Shown one piece after another: positions 8,109-17,374 of a DNA stretch of 64,000 bases. How positions within the stretch are numbered: the stretch's first letter is position 1; the number at the start of each line of letters is the position of its first letter. A program made the translations under genes and the position numbers. The notes beneath the pieces were generated by a model that worked only from the letters and a program-made list of their open reading frames with translations, was not told the origin of the DNA and did not search any database. The stretch is from an uncultured Lachnospiraceae bacterium. GTDB lineage: Bacteria; Bacillota; Clostridia; Lachnospirales; Lachnospiraceae. The stretch lies in contig CAJTMW010000025.1 of the NCBI GenBank assembly GCA_910577275.1, positions 1 through 64,000 of the forward strand, in the 5' to 3' direction.

Positions 8109-9695
8109 CTAACGGGAAATGGCGGTAAAGGCACAGGATTTCTTGTATTCATTTGGGGTTTTTCCGGTGTATTTTTTGAAGGTTTTTCCATAATAGCCTT
8201 CGTCGGAAAAACCGCACCGGAAAGCAATTTCATAGGTTTTCAGCGAGGTGTTCTGTAAAAGCTCCATGGATTTTTCAATGCGGTAGCGGTTTAAATATTC
8301 CAGGAACGATGTGCCCAGCTCTTTTTTGAAGATACTGCTGAAATAATTGGGGCTGAGGCCAACGAGCCCGGCCACTTCGTTTAAGGTGATTTGCCTGCCG
8401 TAGTTATTTTGCAGAAAGGAAAGAGCCTGAATAATTTCACGGCCGCAGAAAATACGCTCCCTGGCGAGCTTTTCCAGCGTTTTGGCAAAGGTAAGGAACT
8501 GCTGCAGCATCTCATAATAGCTCTGGCAGGACGACAGCGTCTGAAGGAAATCCCGTATCCTCTGGAACGCCTCTTTTTCATCGGGCTGGTATTTATGGAG
8601 AATGGCGATATACCCGTCATAAAATATGTTGAGGGCGGATTTTATACTGAAATCTCTCTGCAGCTCATCCTCTAAGGGCTTTAGAAGGAGGCCGGAAAAG
8701 GTATCGTCGGACAGGGCGCCAAGAGCCTGTCTGGTGCGGGATAAAAGAGACTGAATTATCGTGGACTTAAAGGAACTGCTGTAGTAGTTCATGGAGCCCG
8801 GAGAAAGGAAAAAACGATATTCGGTCAGCGCAATACACTGTTGATATAACTGGCGCAGGCGGGAGGCGCTCTGGGACATCTCACTGATATAAAAGAGCGG
8901 GGATACGTTGAAGTAATTGTTTAAAATCGTTCTGATTTCGTCGAGGACGCTTGCAATCAAATGGCAGGAGCCCTGCTCTGCCTCACTGTGAAAAAGCAGC
9001 AGGTAGCGCGCGCCGGATTCATGTATTACAAAGCCGGAATGGTTTTTGGTCAAAATTTCATTCACAATATTCAGGATGGAAAACTGGATAAGCTGTCCAC
9101 GGCTGTCCTGATAGATATCCTGAAGCTGCTCGTACCGGTCGATTTCCATCAACGTTACTACGATATCGTGGGGATGGATGGTAACATCATAGCTTTTTAA
9201 GGTGTCGAGGCAGTCGGAAAGGGTCGGAAGATTATAGACAAAGCAGCCCAGCAAATTGTTTTCCATAATTTCGGACAGCTTTACCGGCGTTACGGAAGAC
9301 GTTTTGGAGCAGGCAACCTCATCGAGGGCGGCTCTGGCGGAAGAAAGGACATCTTCCATTTCCTCAGTGGTCATAGTCAGCTTAAGGATATAGCCGGTTA
9401 CGCCAAGACGTATGGCTTCCTTCGCCAGGGAAAAATCCTCAAGGCAGGAAAGAATGATAACCTGAGTGGGGTGCCCTTCTTCGCGGATTTTGCGGATGAA
9501 CTCGATTCCGTCCATCAGGGGCATTTTGATATCGGTGAGCACTAAATCAGGCTTGTGCTGCTGATAGAGTTCCCAGGCAATCTGGCCGTTGGAGGCCTCG
9601 CACACAACAAACATATTGAATTTTTCCCAGTCAATGGAAGCACGGATTCCGGTGCGAACCAGCATTTCGTCTTCCGCAATTAAAACCTTGTACAT
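8109..9695 (-). CDS. YesN-type response regulator with AraC DNA-binding domain (locus A)
   Basis: A 528-aa regulator. The receiver domain has the acidic pocket AEDE near residue 8, the phospho-accepting Asp55 in LTDIKMPLMDG, and a conserved Lys in ILKLTM. A long helical linker follows and then two AraC helix-turn-helix motifs at the C-terminus (GLSPNYFSSIFKKELG and IAFRCGFSDEGYYGKTFKK). It is the first gene of the RR-HK operon and most likely activates the importer and the flanking hydrolase genes. Confidence 0.93.
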   Translation of the reverse strand: MYKVLIAEDEMLVRTGIRASIDWEKFNMFVVCEASNGQIAWELYQQHKPDLVLTDIKMPLMDGIEFIRKIREEGHPTQVIILSCLEDFSLAKEAIRLGVTGYILKLTMTTEEMEDVLSSARAALDEVACSKTSSVTPVKLSEIMENNLLGCFVYNLPTLSDCLDTLKSYDVTIHPHDIVVTLMEIDRYEQLQDIYQDSRGQLIQFSILNIVNEILTKNHSGFVIHESGARYLLLFHSEAEQGSCHLIASVLDEIRTILNNYFNVSPLFYISEMSQSASRLRQLYQQCIALTEYRFFLSPGSMNYYSSSFKSTIIQSLLSRTRQALGALSDDTFSGLLLKPLEDELQRDFSIKSALNIFYDGYIAILHKYQPDEKEAFQRIRDFLQTLSSCQSYYEMLQQFLTFAKTLEKLARERIFCGREIIQALSFLQNNYGRQITLNEVAGLVGLSPNYFSSIFKKELGTSFLEYLNRYRIEKSMELLQNTSLKTYEIAFRCGFSDEGYYGKTFKKYTGKTPNEYKKSCAFTAISR

Positions 9696-9835
9696 AGGTG
9701 AGCCTCCTGTAAGTGTTACTTTAAATGTATAACAGAAAAATGGAATATAGCAAGGGTAAATGTGATTTCAGAGGTAAATTTTTTGCCGGCAAGGCCGGAA
9801 GGGCAAACAGGAAAGAAAAGAAAGGGGATAAAGAC
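9696..9835. promoter_or_regulatory. Divergent control region, regulator versus GH2 gene
   Basis: This 140-bp space separates the minus-strand response regulator from the plus-strand GH2 gene and must hold both promoters. A GGGGAT ribosome site precedes the GH2 ATG at 9836. I cannot point to a clear operator. Confidence 0.4.
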
Positions 9836-12448
9836 ATGAATATGACAACGATAAAAAACAGAAGAAAATCGCTGGACGAACTGGAGAAGGAATGCTGGGC
9901 TCCGGCGCCTTCCATGCTGGAAGAACCGCCTGTGTGGGTGACGCTGGACAAGGAGCCGCCTGGAGAGTTAAAAGAGAGGGGGCTTTATGATGATGAAGAA
10001 AAGGAAATTGCGCTTAACGGTCTCTGGGAGATGGCCTGGGACGGGGAGGAGAGCGAGAGACTAAGCGGAAGAAGCTGGGAAGGGAGTATCCCGGCACAAA
10101 TTCCATGCAGCATCCACACGGCGCTATTTGAAGCCGGGATAATACCGGACCCGACGGTGGGCCTTCAGGATGCAATCGCCAGAGAGTACTGCTACAAAAC
10201 CTGGTGGTTTAAGAAAGAATTTGACCGGGAGCCGGAAAGCGCGGCGTCGGTACTTTGCTTTGAGGGCGTATGCCATTATGGAAAGGTATGGCTGAACGGC
10301 TGTTATCTGGGGGAGCATAAAGGAATGTTCGGCAGCTTTTCCTTTGATGTGAGCGGGATTTTAAGGGAGCGCAACGTACTGATTGTAAAAATTGAAAATT
10401 CTCCCGATGACAGAAGGCCCATGTCGGAATATATGGATAACGACGAAGGGTGGCACGACGGCGTGGTAATCAATTGCGTTTACGGGTGGCACTATGCCTG
10501 CCTCCCCAGCCGGGGAATCTGGATGCCGGTGTCCCTCAGGGTAAAAGAGAGGACGATTCAGTGCGAAAAGCCTCTGGTTTCCTGCCAAGACGCGGAGAAG
10601 GGCATTGTGGATATCTGCATGAAAATAAACAGTCAATGGGGCCGGGCGGAAATCTGCGGGAAGATTGAGGGCAAAAACCACGACGGAGCAGGCGGGACTT
10701 TCGTATATACCTGCGAAGGAAAGGACGGCGGTCAGGTGGTTCATCTGCAAACGCAGATTCAAAAACCACGGCTCTGGTGGCCGACAGACCTTGGGGAGCA
10801 TAATCTTTATACGCTGACGATGACTGTGAAGGACGAGGCCGGAAGCCGGAAACGCTTTGTGACAACCTTCGGTCTTCGGACGATAGAAATGGCCCCGCTT
10901 CCCGGAGGACCCTATGAGGATTTACATAACTGGACTTTCGTGATAAATAAAAAACCTGTTTTTATCAAGGGAACCAACTGGTGCACCCTGGACGTTCTGC
11001 TGCGCTTTAGGAAAGAAACCTACCGGCGCTTTCTGTCCCTTGCCGGAGAGCAGCATGTGCAGCTTCTGCGGGCATGGGGCGGCGGCATGCCGGAATCGGA
11101 GACTTTTTATGATTTATGCGACGAGCTTGGAATTATGGTGATGCAGGAATGGCCCACCTGCTGGGACAGCCAGAAAAAGCAGCCGATTGCAGAGCTGGAG
11201 GATACGGTTCTGACGCATATGCCAAGGCTGCGCAATCATCCGTCCCTGATTATGTGGTGCGGCGGCAACGAATCCGCAAAGGCGGACGGGGAGGCTATGG
11301 ATATGATGGCCCGTTATGCCTATGAGCTGGACGGCAGCCGGTGCTTCCACAGAACGTCCCCCTGGGGAGGCGCGCTGCACAATTATTCCACCTACTGGGA
11401 CAGGCAGGATATCGATGTAAGCCTGAACCTGCGCTCTCATTTTATGGGCGAGTTCGGTATGGCCTCCGCGCCCAACATCGAAAGCGTGGCGCGTTATGTT
11501 CCGGCACAGGAGATGGGACAATGGCCGCCGGAGCGATTTGGCTCTTTCGGGCATCATACGCCCCGGTTTAACCAGTTAGAGCCAAACGATATGGAGCATC
11601 TTGGAAAAAGAGTGCCCGAGTTTGCAGCGGGAGATACCATGGAGAGCTTTATCTGGGCGACTCAGATGGCTCAGGCTACGGCAATCCGGCATACGCTGGA
11701 GGCGTACCGTACCAGATGGCCCATGGCTACGGGGATATGCTACTATAAGCTGACAGATGTTTATCCGGCCTGTTCCTGGTCAACCATTGATTATTACGGG
11801 GTTCCAAAGCTTTCCTACTATGTGATAAAGGACAGTTATCAGCCGCTCCACGTCTGCCTGCTGTTCAAAACCATGCGAATCTGTGAGGATAGGAATTACC
11901 CGGTTTATCTCCTTGATGATGCGGGCTGTCTCAAAGGAATGGAATGGAAGGTATACGCCAGAGCTTATAATGAAAAGCTGGCTGTCATCAGCGAGAGGAT
12001 ATTTGAAGGAAGCGGCAGCGGGGAGGTCGCCTGGCTGGGGTATCTCCCGGTACAGAAGGAGCAGGCGGGAGAGGGACCGGTACTGTTTACGGCAGAGGTG
12101 TTTGTGGACGGAGAAAAGGCGGACGGAACCTTTTACTGGGCAAATTATCACCACAAAACAGGCTCGCTTCTTACCCTGCCGCAGACGAAGCTGGCATATT
12201 CCTTCCGTGAAAAGAATGGAAAAAAACAGATAGGCATTTCCAATACCGGAAAGGTTCCGGCAGCGGGAGTTACCATAGAATGTCCGGCCAGAGACACTTC
12301 ATTTGCGGTGGAGGACAGCATGTTCTGGCTGAATCCGGGCGAGGAAAGATGGCTTAATATTACGGATACGGAGGGACTCCGAGTGAAAGCATGGAATGTG
12401 CCCAAAGCGCAGGAAAAGCTGCCGGAAGGCATGGAAGGAGTCAGCTGA
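9836..12448 (+). CDS. Glycoside hydrolase family 2, beta-mannosidase-like
   Basis: An 870-aa cytoplasmic exo-glycosidase. The order is sugar-binding jelly-roll domain, immunoglobulin-like domain, TIM barrel and C-terminal beta domains. The catalytic acid/base is Glu479 in WCGGNES and the likely nucleophile is Glu539 in MGEFGMAS; RAWGGGMPES and QEWPTCWD are typical of the mannosidase/exo-glucosaminidase branch rather than LacZ. No signal peptide, so it acts on imported oligosaccharide. The start at 9836 is preferred over an upstream in-frame ATG because of the GGGGAT site. It faces the GH172 gene tail to tail. Confidence 0.88.
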   Translation: MNMTTIKNRRKSLDELEKECWAPAPSMLEEPPVWVTLDKEPPGELKERGLYDDEEKEIALNGLWEMAWDGEESERLSGRSWEGSIPAQIPCSIHTALFEAGIIPDPTVGLQDAIAREYCYKTWWFKKEFDREPESAASVLCFEGVCHYGKVWLNGCYLGEHKGMFGSFSFDVSGILRERNVLIVKIENSPDDRRPMSEYMDNDEGWHDGVVINCVYGWHYACLPSRGIWMPVSLRVKERTIQCEKPLVSCQDAEKGIVDICMKINSQWGRAEICGKIEGKNHDGAGGTFVYTCEGKDGGQVVHLQTQIQKPRLWWPTDLGEHNLYTLTMTVKDEAGSRKRFVTTFGLRTIEMAPLPGGPYEDLHNWTFVINKKPVFIKGTNWCTLDVLLRFRKETYRRFLSLAGEQHVQLLRAWGGGMPESETFYDLCDELGIMVMQEWPTCWDSQKKQPIAELEDTVLTHMPRLRNHPSLIMWCGGNESAKADGEAMDMMARYAYELDGSRCFHRTSPWGGALHNYSTYWDRQDIDVSLNLRSHFMGEFGMASAPNIESVARYVPAQEMGQWPPERFGSFGHHTPRFNQLEPNDMEHLGKRVPEFAAGDTMESFIWATQMAQATAIRHTLEAYRTRWPMATGICYYKLTDVYPACSWSTIDYYGVPKLSYYVIKDSYQPLHVCLLFKTMRICEDRNYPVYLLDDAGCLKGMEWKVYARAYNEKLAVISERIFEGSGSGEVAWLGYLPVQKEQAGEGPVLFTAEVFVDGEKADGTFYWANYHHKTGSLLTLPQTKLAYSFREKNGKKQIGISNTGKVPAAGVTIECPARDTSFAVEDSMFWLNPGEERWLNITDTEGLRVKAWNVPKAQEKLPEGMEGVS

Positions 12449-12460
12449 GATTTTGGAAGC

Positions 12461-12485
12461 CGCCCGGCCTTTCACAGACCGGGCG
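12461..12485. terminator. GC-rich hairpin between convergent genes
   Basis: Perfect 7-bp arms CGCCCGG/CCGGGCG with an 11-nt loop, 13 nt after the GH2 stop. There is no good T-run, so termination is less certain than for the other hairpins. Confidence 0.5.
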
Positions 12486-12521
12486 ACTGTGCCTGCATTG
12501 GCTGAAAGAAAAAAGTACGAT

Positions 12522-14498
12522 TCATTCATATCTGGCAAAAAACTGATATCCGAATTCATTCCATGTAACAGCAGAGGGATTACGGCCATCGCCGGGTTTT
12601 GGCACGATACGCACAATGATTTGCGGCTTTTGGGAAAAATATTTATGGGGAATCACAAACTCGTCCTCCAGCCATTTTTTATGAGGATTAAAGTCGGGAA
12701 CATACCATGGATATTCTTCAATTTTTACATCATCCACAAACACATCCGCCATCTGGCGTCCTTCGGTCTGGTCGCTGACCCTTCTTAAGACGATTGCTGC
12801 GGCGCCGGAGGGAATCTCAAGAGCAAAGGAACGCCATGCGCGGCTGCGGCGTCCCCACAGGGTAACCGGAATATGGTCGTCGTCTCCTTCAAAGAAGGAA
12901 GTCATCTGTATCAGGTCGAGGCTATCCGGGCAGGTATAGGCGTGGGGGAGAGTACCCGACCGGCAATCGGAAAAAACGTTCGGTGTCCGGGGCAGCGCCT
13001 TTGCGGAAGAAAGCCGCGCAAAGAAATCCTCAAAGCAGATTTCACCGATTTTTTTCTGGCGAACCACATCGGAACCATAGTAAAATACCATGCCGGAATG
13101 CTCCATATAAACATCGTTGCATCCTCCTGATTCGATTCCAAAGCGGAATCCGCTGGAAAAAGGATACCAGTCGCCGGGGAGAGAGCGGTGCATGGACCAG
13201 TCCTTATGTTCATGGCCGTCGTATCCGCTGGCGGGATTATATTCCTGCGGGGTTTCAAATCCCCATCCATAGCAGGAATAGCTTTCAGAACCGTCGCTTT
13301 CAATACCGGGGGTCCGCAGACCGTCAATGTGAATACGCACGTCGCCCTCACAGTCGGCTCTGGACTGCGGAGTTTCCCCGAAGGCAGTAATAACAGAGCC
13401 GATGATGTGTCCGCTTCCTTTTACCCGGGCAATGATACTGTCTGCGCCTTCCGTATGGCGGCGCTTATAATAGGAAGAAGAACGAAAATAATAAAAACCG
13501 TTTTCCCTGTAGTAATCATTCCACTCCCGGGTCCACTGGATTTCACAGAAGGGGAATGTGACAGGGGAATTCCCCCTGTTTTCCAGAATAATCCTGCAGC
13601 TTTCGGAATAAGGCATGGGATAATAATTGTAATAACTGCCGCCGGTATTCATGCCGGAAAGGAGATAATTCACACTGTGGTATCCTAATTCATTGGAAAA
13701 CAGGCAGCCGAAGGAAGCCTCAATATCGGGGCGTTCGTGGGAATCCCAGAAAGCATGCACGGCAAGAGCGCTTAAATGTTCCGGCTGATAATGTTCCGTC
13801 ATAAAACGGATTCCGGCGACAGCTCCGGCGCCGCTGTCCTCAAGCAGGGTGATGCGTTCGCCGGGCGCTAAGGTAAGCCCGTGACGGCAGGCTTTTTGAG
13901 GAGTTTGCAGGTTGTGCACAGGGCTTCCGGCCTGTTTCCAGAGGTCGATTATCTTTTGGATTTGCGGGTTTTCCTCCGCAGAGAAGGTCTCGCAGCCGAT
14001 GGCGGATTCATATTCATGGTAAATTACATGCCCCCAGCCGCCTTCATTTTTGGTGCGGTCACATCCCGCAAGGCGGATGCTGCTGGTGATGCGGCAGCTT
14101 TTTTTATAGGGCATGGGAACGAAGCTTCTTACCACCCGGATAGGGCCCCTTCCGTTGTCATACGGGCCGATATAGCGGGAGGCAAGAGGCTCCACAAAGG
14201 GATACTTTTCTCCGAACTGAGAATGACGGATGGTAAAACGCGGCGTCTCTTCTCCGTCAAAATAAAAGGAAAAAACAGGCTCCTCACAGCTCGGATAGCG
14301 GTGCTGCACGAAGTTGTAAATACAGCCGGGTCCTAAATGCTCAAAGAGCACCCATTCCCCTTTTTCGTCCTGATAGAGATTCCAGTCCCAGTCGGCATTT
14401 TTGCCGGTTTTGTCGATGCTGCCCTCATAGCGGGCCCGGCAATGAGGCTTTGGGACAGGAAGCGCTTTGAGGTCTGACAGGGTTTCGTATGGATTCAT
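12522..14498 (-). CDS. GH172 (DUF2961) family protein, long form
   Basis: A 658-aa soluble protein. The first part carries DUF2961 hallmarks: a substrate-facing segment GPGCIYNFVQHRYP, DWDWN, FSFYFDGEETPRF and the conserved MPYKKSCRITSS strand of the jelly-roll. Members of family GH172 include difructose-anhydride synthases and alpha-D-arabino/fructofuranosidases that work as multimers of double jelly-rolls. This form is nearly twice the usual 360-400 aa; its extra C-terminal half (from about residue 430) looks like a further beta-sandwich. It is convergent with the GH2 gene and most likely co-regulated with locus A. Confidence 0.8.
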   Translation of the reverse strand: MNPYETLSDLKALPVPKPHCRARYEGSIDKTGKNADWDWNLYQDEKGEWVLFEHLGPGCIYNFVQHRYPSCEEPVFSFYFDGEETPRFTIRHSQFGEKYPFVEPLASRYIGPYDNGRGPIRVVRSFVPMPYKKSCRITSSIRLAGCDRTKNEGGWGHVIYHEYESAIGCETFSAEENPQIQKIIDLWKQAGSPVHNLQTPQKACRHGLTLAPGERITLLEDSGAGAVAGIRFMTEHYQPEHLSALAVHAFWDSHERPDIEASFGCLFSNELGYHSVNYLLSGMNTGGSYYNYYPMPYSESCRIILENRGNSPVTFPFCEIQWTREWNDYYRENGFYYFRSSSYYKRRHTEGADSIIARVKGSGHIIGSVITAFGETPQSRADCEGDVRIHIDGLRTPGIESDGSESYSCYGWGFETPQEYNPASGYDGHEHKDWSMHRSLPGDWYPFSSGFRFGIESGGCNDVYMEHSGMVFYYGSDVVRQKKIGEICFEDFFARLSSAKALPRTPNVFSDCRSGTLPHAYTCPDSLDLIQMTSFFEGDDDHIPVTLWGRRSRAWRSFALEIPSGAAAIVLRRVSDQTEGRQMADVFVDDVKIEEYPWYVPDFNPHKKWLEDEFVIPHKYFSQKPQIIVRIVPKPGDGRNPSAVTWNEFGYQFFARYE

Positions 14499-14754
14499 AA
14501 GATATACTCCAATCTGTAATTATAGTTATCTGTATTATAAAAAAAGGGGGAGGAATCACAAGGTAGGATTCTATGATTTTTGTAAAAAAATAAAGATGCT
14601 TATTGGGCATAGTATAGAATGTAATACAGGTATTGGACATTTAGTGTAAATATGGAATATAATGATGTCATCAGATATTAACAGGCCTGGGAAATAGTAA
14701 GAAACGGCAAATCGGAACACAGAGGAGATTTTTTCAGGAAAAGGAGGCATGGTT

Positions 14755-15744
14755 ATGCAATATGTAAAACTTGGCAATTCACAGCTTAACGTTTCCCGCA
14801 TCTGCATGGGGTGTATGGGATTCGGGGACGCCGGAAGCGGGCAGCATTCCTGGACCCTTGACGAGGAGAGCTCACGGGAGATTATAAAGCAGGGACTTGA
14901 CGCCGGCATCAATTTTTATGACACAGCCATCGGTTATCAGGGAGGCACCAGCGAGCAGTATGTAGGACGCGCCCTCAGGGATTTTGCAAAGCGGGAGGAT
15001 GTGGTGGTGGCGACAAAGTTTCCGTCCCGGACGAAAGAAGAAATTGAAAAAGGCGTGACCGGACAACAGCATGTCGCCCAAATGCTGGATAAAAGCCTGT
15101 CAAACCTTGGAATGGACTATGTGGATTTGTATATCTGCCATATGTGGGATTACAATACGCCGATTTATGAGATTATGGACGGATTAAATCAGGCGGTGAA
15201 GGCGGGAAAAGTCCGTTATATCGGTATTTCCAACTGTTATGCGTACCAGCTTGCCAAAGCCAACGCTGTGGCGGAAAAAGAAGGATTTGCAAAGTTTGTT
15301 TCCGTACAGGGGCATTATAACCTGATTTTCAGGGAGGAGGAGCGGGAAATGGCAAGGCTCTGCAAGGAGGATAATATCGCCATAACGCCCTACAGCGCGC
15401 TGGCAGGCGGACGGCTTGCAAAGCTGCCCGGAGAGACTTCCAGACGTCTGCAGGAGGACGCGTACGCCAAATCCAAATACGACGCAACCGCTGAGCAGGA
15501 TGGTATGATTATTGAACGTGTGGCTTATCTTGCCGAAAGGCACGGCGTGACCATGACGGAAATTTCACTTGCATGGCTGCTCACAAAGGTGACCTCTCCC
15601 GTGGTGGGCGCAACGAAGAAACGGCATATTGACGGAGCGGCAGGCGCGGTCGATGTCGTTCTTGACGGAGAGGAGATTGCTTATCTGGAGGAGTTATATG
15701 TTCCCCATAATCTGGTGGGGGTTATGTCGCAGAACGGAGCGTGA
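14755..15744 (+). CDS. Aldo/keto reductase
   Basis: A 329-aa NADPH-dependent oxidoreductase with a TIM barrel. The catalytic tetrad region is seen as NFYDTAIGYQGG (Asp, Tyr), VVATKFPS (Lys) and YICHMWD (His). The cofactor part includes VSVQGHYNLIFREEER, PYSALAGGRL and TSPVVGATKKRH. Such YhdN/Tas-like enzymes reduce aldehydes or keto sugars. ATG 14755 is favoured over ATG 14749, which lies one base after the AGGAGG site. The next gene begins 7 bp after the stop, so transcription probably continues into the DUF3791 module. Confidence 0.92.
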   Translation: MQYVKLGNSQLNVSRICMGCMGFGDAGSGQHSWTLDEESSREIIKQGLDAGINFYDTAIGYQGGTSEQYVGRALRDFAKREDVVVATKFPSRTKEEIEKGVTGQQHVAQMLDKSLSNLGMDYVDLYICHMWDYNTPIYEIMDGLNQAVKAGKVRYIGISNCYAYQLAKANAVAEKEGFAKFVSVQGHYNLIFREEEREMARLCKEDNIAITPYSALAGGRLAKLPGETSRRLQEDAYAKSKYDATAEQDGMIIERVAYLAERHGVTMTEISLAWLLTKVTSPVVGATKKRHIDGAAGAVDVVLDGEEIAYLEELYVPHNLVGVMSQNGA

Positions 15745-15751
15745 AAATAAT

Positions 15752-15961
15752 ATGTCGGAAAAAAGATTGAGCAATACAATATTTTTAATGTATCTGGTAA
15801 CTGAAAGCTATTGCAAAAAGCATGGTCTTTCCAGGGATGATTTTCTGAAATTAGATGAAAAATATGATATTTTGAGTTATGTTTCAGATTGTCCCGATGT
15901 TTTTGACAGCATGACAGAGGAGGAAATGGTAGAGGAGATTGAAGAATATGTATCAGTTTAA
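15752..15961 (+). CDS. DUF3791 small protein (module 1, gene 1)
   Basis: A 69-aa acidic helical protein ending MTEEEMVEEIEEYVSV. It resembles DUF3791 family members, which almost always sit next to DUF3990 genes and are plausible antitoxin-like partners. The start at 15752 follows the aldo/keto reductase stop by 7 bp. Its end overlaps the DUF3990 start by 14 bp, implying translational coupling. It resembles the third gene of module 2 (28108-28320) in length and layout. Function is inferred from context only. Confidence 0.7.
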   Translation: MSEKRLSNTIFLMYLVTESYCKKHGLSRDDFLKLDEKYDILSYVSDCPDVFDSMTEEEMVEEIEEYVSV

Positions 15962-16496
15962 TTCCCGGCTTTACCATGGAACTGTTTCGCAGATAGATAA
16001 GGTTGATGTGTCATTGGGACGCGGAAATAAAGACTTTGGAAAAGGGTTTTATATGGCTGTATCTAAAACACAGGCAATCGGTATGATGCACAAAAAATAT
16101 CGTGAGGCAGTCAGAAGAAACAGAAATAAAAAGAAAACGGATTTTACGGAAAAATTATACGAAATCAGGCTGAATATGGAATTAATCCCGTCAATAAAGG
16201 TAAAAATATTCGAGAATGCGGATATAGAATGGCTTGATTTTGTCTTATTATGCCGGAAGCGGGGAGGAATGCCTCATGATTACGATTTGGTGATTGGCCC
16301 TACGGCGGATGACGATACAGCGTTGTGCCTTAAAGCGTATCAGGATGGACTTTATGGAAAAACGGAATCTGATGCGGCCAGGAGGATTTTGTTAAATAAT
16401 CTGGAAGTTGAAAACCTTGGCATTCAGTATTATATTGGAAAGCAGGAGATTGCAGACAACATAATTACAAATGTCAGGGAAATTGACTGGAGGTAG
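15948..16496 (+). CDS. DUF3990 protein, ADP-ribosyltransferase-like fold (module 1)
   Basis: A 182-aa soluble protein. It opens with LYHGT and continues with DFGKGFYMA, the two motifs shared by DUF3990 and reminiscent of the NAD-binding core of ADP-ribosyltransferases (FGxGFY). Later it has HDYDLVIGPTADD. A small basic insertion (RRNRNKKK) lies near residue 55. The start at 15948 has the AGGAG site; a TTG 9 nt upstream is less likely. Flanked by two small helical proteins in a tight three-gene unit. A toxin or effector role is an inference from family and neighbourhood. Confidence 0.75.
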   Translation: MYQFNSRLYHGTVSQIDKVDVSLGRGNKDFGKGFYMAVSKTQAIGMMHKKYREAVRRNRNKKKTDFTEKLYEIRLNMELIPSIKVKIFENADIEWLDFVLLCRKRGGMPHDYDLVIGPTADDDTALCLKAYQDGLYGKTESDAARRILLNNLEVENLGIQYYIGKQEIADNIITNVREIDWR

Positions 16497-16503
16497 ATTA
16501 TTG

Positions 16504-16752
16504 ATGAATAAGGACAAAATAGATACGGTAAAAGGCATGTGCGTGGTGGCTCTGACCAGATTTATTATGGATAAATATGGCCTTAAGCAGGATAAAGCAT
16601 ACAGAAAGCTGCTAATGCTGGAATTGTACGGGCTTTTAAACGATACGGAAACAAGATTATATCTGGAAACAAACGAGTTTTTGTGTGAAGCATGTGAAAC
16701 AGAGCTGGAAAAGGGAAAGGACGCCCTGTATAATTTTATCAATACGGTATAA
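16504..16752 (+). CDS. Small helical protein of the DUF3990 unit (module 1, gene 3)
   Basis: An 82-aa protein, all-helical by composition, 7 bp after the DUF3990 stop and behind a GGAGG site. TTG 16501 is an alternative start. By eye, its end (LYLETNEFLCEACETELEKG) lines up with the end of the first gene of module 2 (27396-27641). It is probably a second DUF3791-like partner; homology is weak and needs a profile search. Confidence 0.6.
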   Translation: MNKDKIDTVKGMCVVALTRFIMDKYGLKQDKAYRKLLMLELYGLLNDTETRLYLETNEFLCEACETELEKGKDALYNFINTV

Positions 16753-16762
16753 AGCCTTTATG

Positions 16763-17077
16763 TTATTTTTTCCCAAGATACCTTCGAAGGGTTTCCTCAA
16801 AAAACGCCAAATCATCGTCGCTTAAGAGCTTCAACTGGTCCACAATCCCGTGAATGCGGTCGGGGTTGTGGATATCTTTGTCAAAAAATTCCTGAGGACT
16901 GATTTTAAAATAATTGCAGATATCAAAAAAGACAGACATGGAGGGGGATGTCTTGCCGGAGGTGATGGACTGTATATAAGAATGACTGCGGCCCAATTCC
17001 AGGCTTAGCTGATATTCAGACATATCCTTAAGCATTCTCAGTTCGGTAATTCTTTCACGGACAAACTTCGCATCCAT
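16763..17077 (-). CDS. XRE-family helix-turn-helix regulator
   Basis: A 104-aa cytoplasmic repressor-like protein. The helix-turn-helix is at about residues 10-60 (ELRMLKDMSEYQLSLELGRS, then HSYIQSITSGKTSPSM). The tail has an acidic helical segment that could dimerise. The start at 17077 is fixed by the GGAGGAAAC site; the frame stays open another 49 codons upstream but that part overlaps a structured leader. Convergent with module 1 (10 bp between stops) and divergent from the GHKL kinase, with two identical 15-bp near-palindromes upstream that are candidate operators. Confidence 0.85.
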   Translation of the reverse strand: MDAKFVRERITELRMLKDMSEYQLSLELGRSHSYIQSITSGKTSPSMSVFFDICNYFKISPQEFFDKDIHNPDRIHGIVDQLKLLSDDDLAFFEETLRRYLGKK

Positions 17078-17223
17078 TTTGTTTCCTCCATTAACACCTA
17101 TGCGACGCTTACGGCGTATCGCCTGCATGAAAGTTGAAAGCCCTGACATTGCCGGACTTTTAAAGTCAGCAATCCTGCGGCAGGCAGATACGTTTATAAG
17201 TGTATCTGTAAAGAGAATTTCCA
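17078..17223 (-). other. Structured leader upstream of the XRE gene
   Basis: About 146 nt between the XRE start and the operator repeats contains several inverted repeats, for example GCCTGC with GCAGGC, GACTTT with AAAGTC, and AGATAC with GTATCT. Read in the XRE frame it is open (ATG at 17224), giving a basic peptide ending in AIRRKRRIGVNGGNK. It could be a folded 5' leader, a short interspersed repeat, or an N-terminal extension. Confidence 0.4.
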
Positions 17224-17226
17224 TAT

Positions 17227-17282
17227 ACTATTTAAAATAGTCATATAAGATACAATTATTAATAAAAACTATTTAAAATAGT
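17227..17282. promoter_or_regulatory. Two identical 15-bp near-palindromes, candidate operators
   Basis: ACTATTTAAAATAGT occurs exactly at 17227-17241 and 17268-17282, 41 bp start to start (about four helical turns). The sites lie between the divergent XRE and GHKL genes. The spacing and symmetry suit a dimeric XRE repressor bound on one DNA face. Confidence 0.65.
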
Positions 17283-17374
17283 TATTTTGTGAAAAAATAA
17301 GAATATTGTGTCAATTGGTGTAAAATTTAAGAAGATGTTTCACAAATTTAAGTGACAAAGGAGCTTCTCATCCG

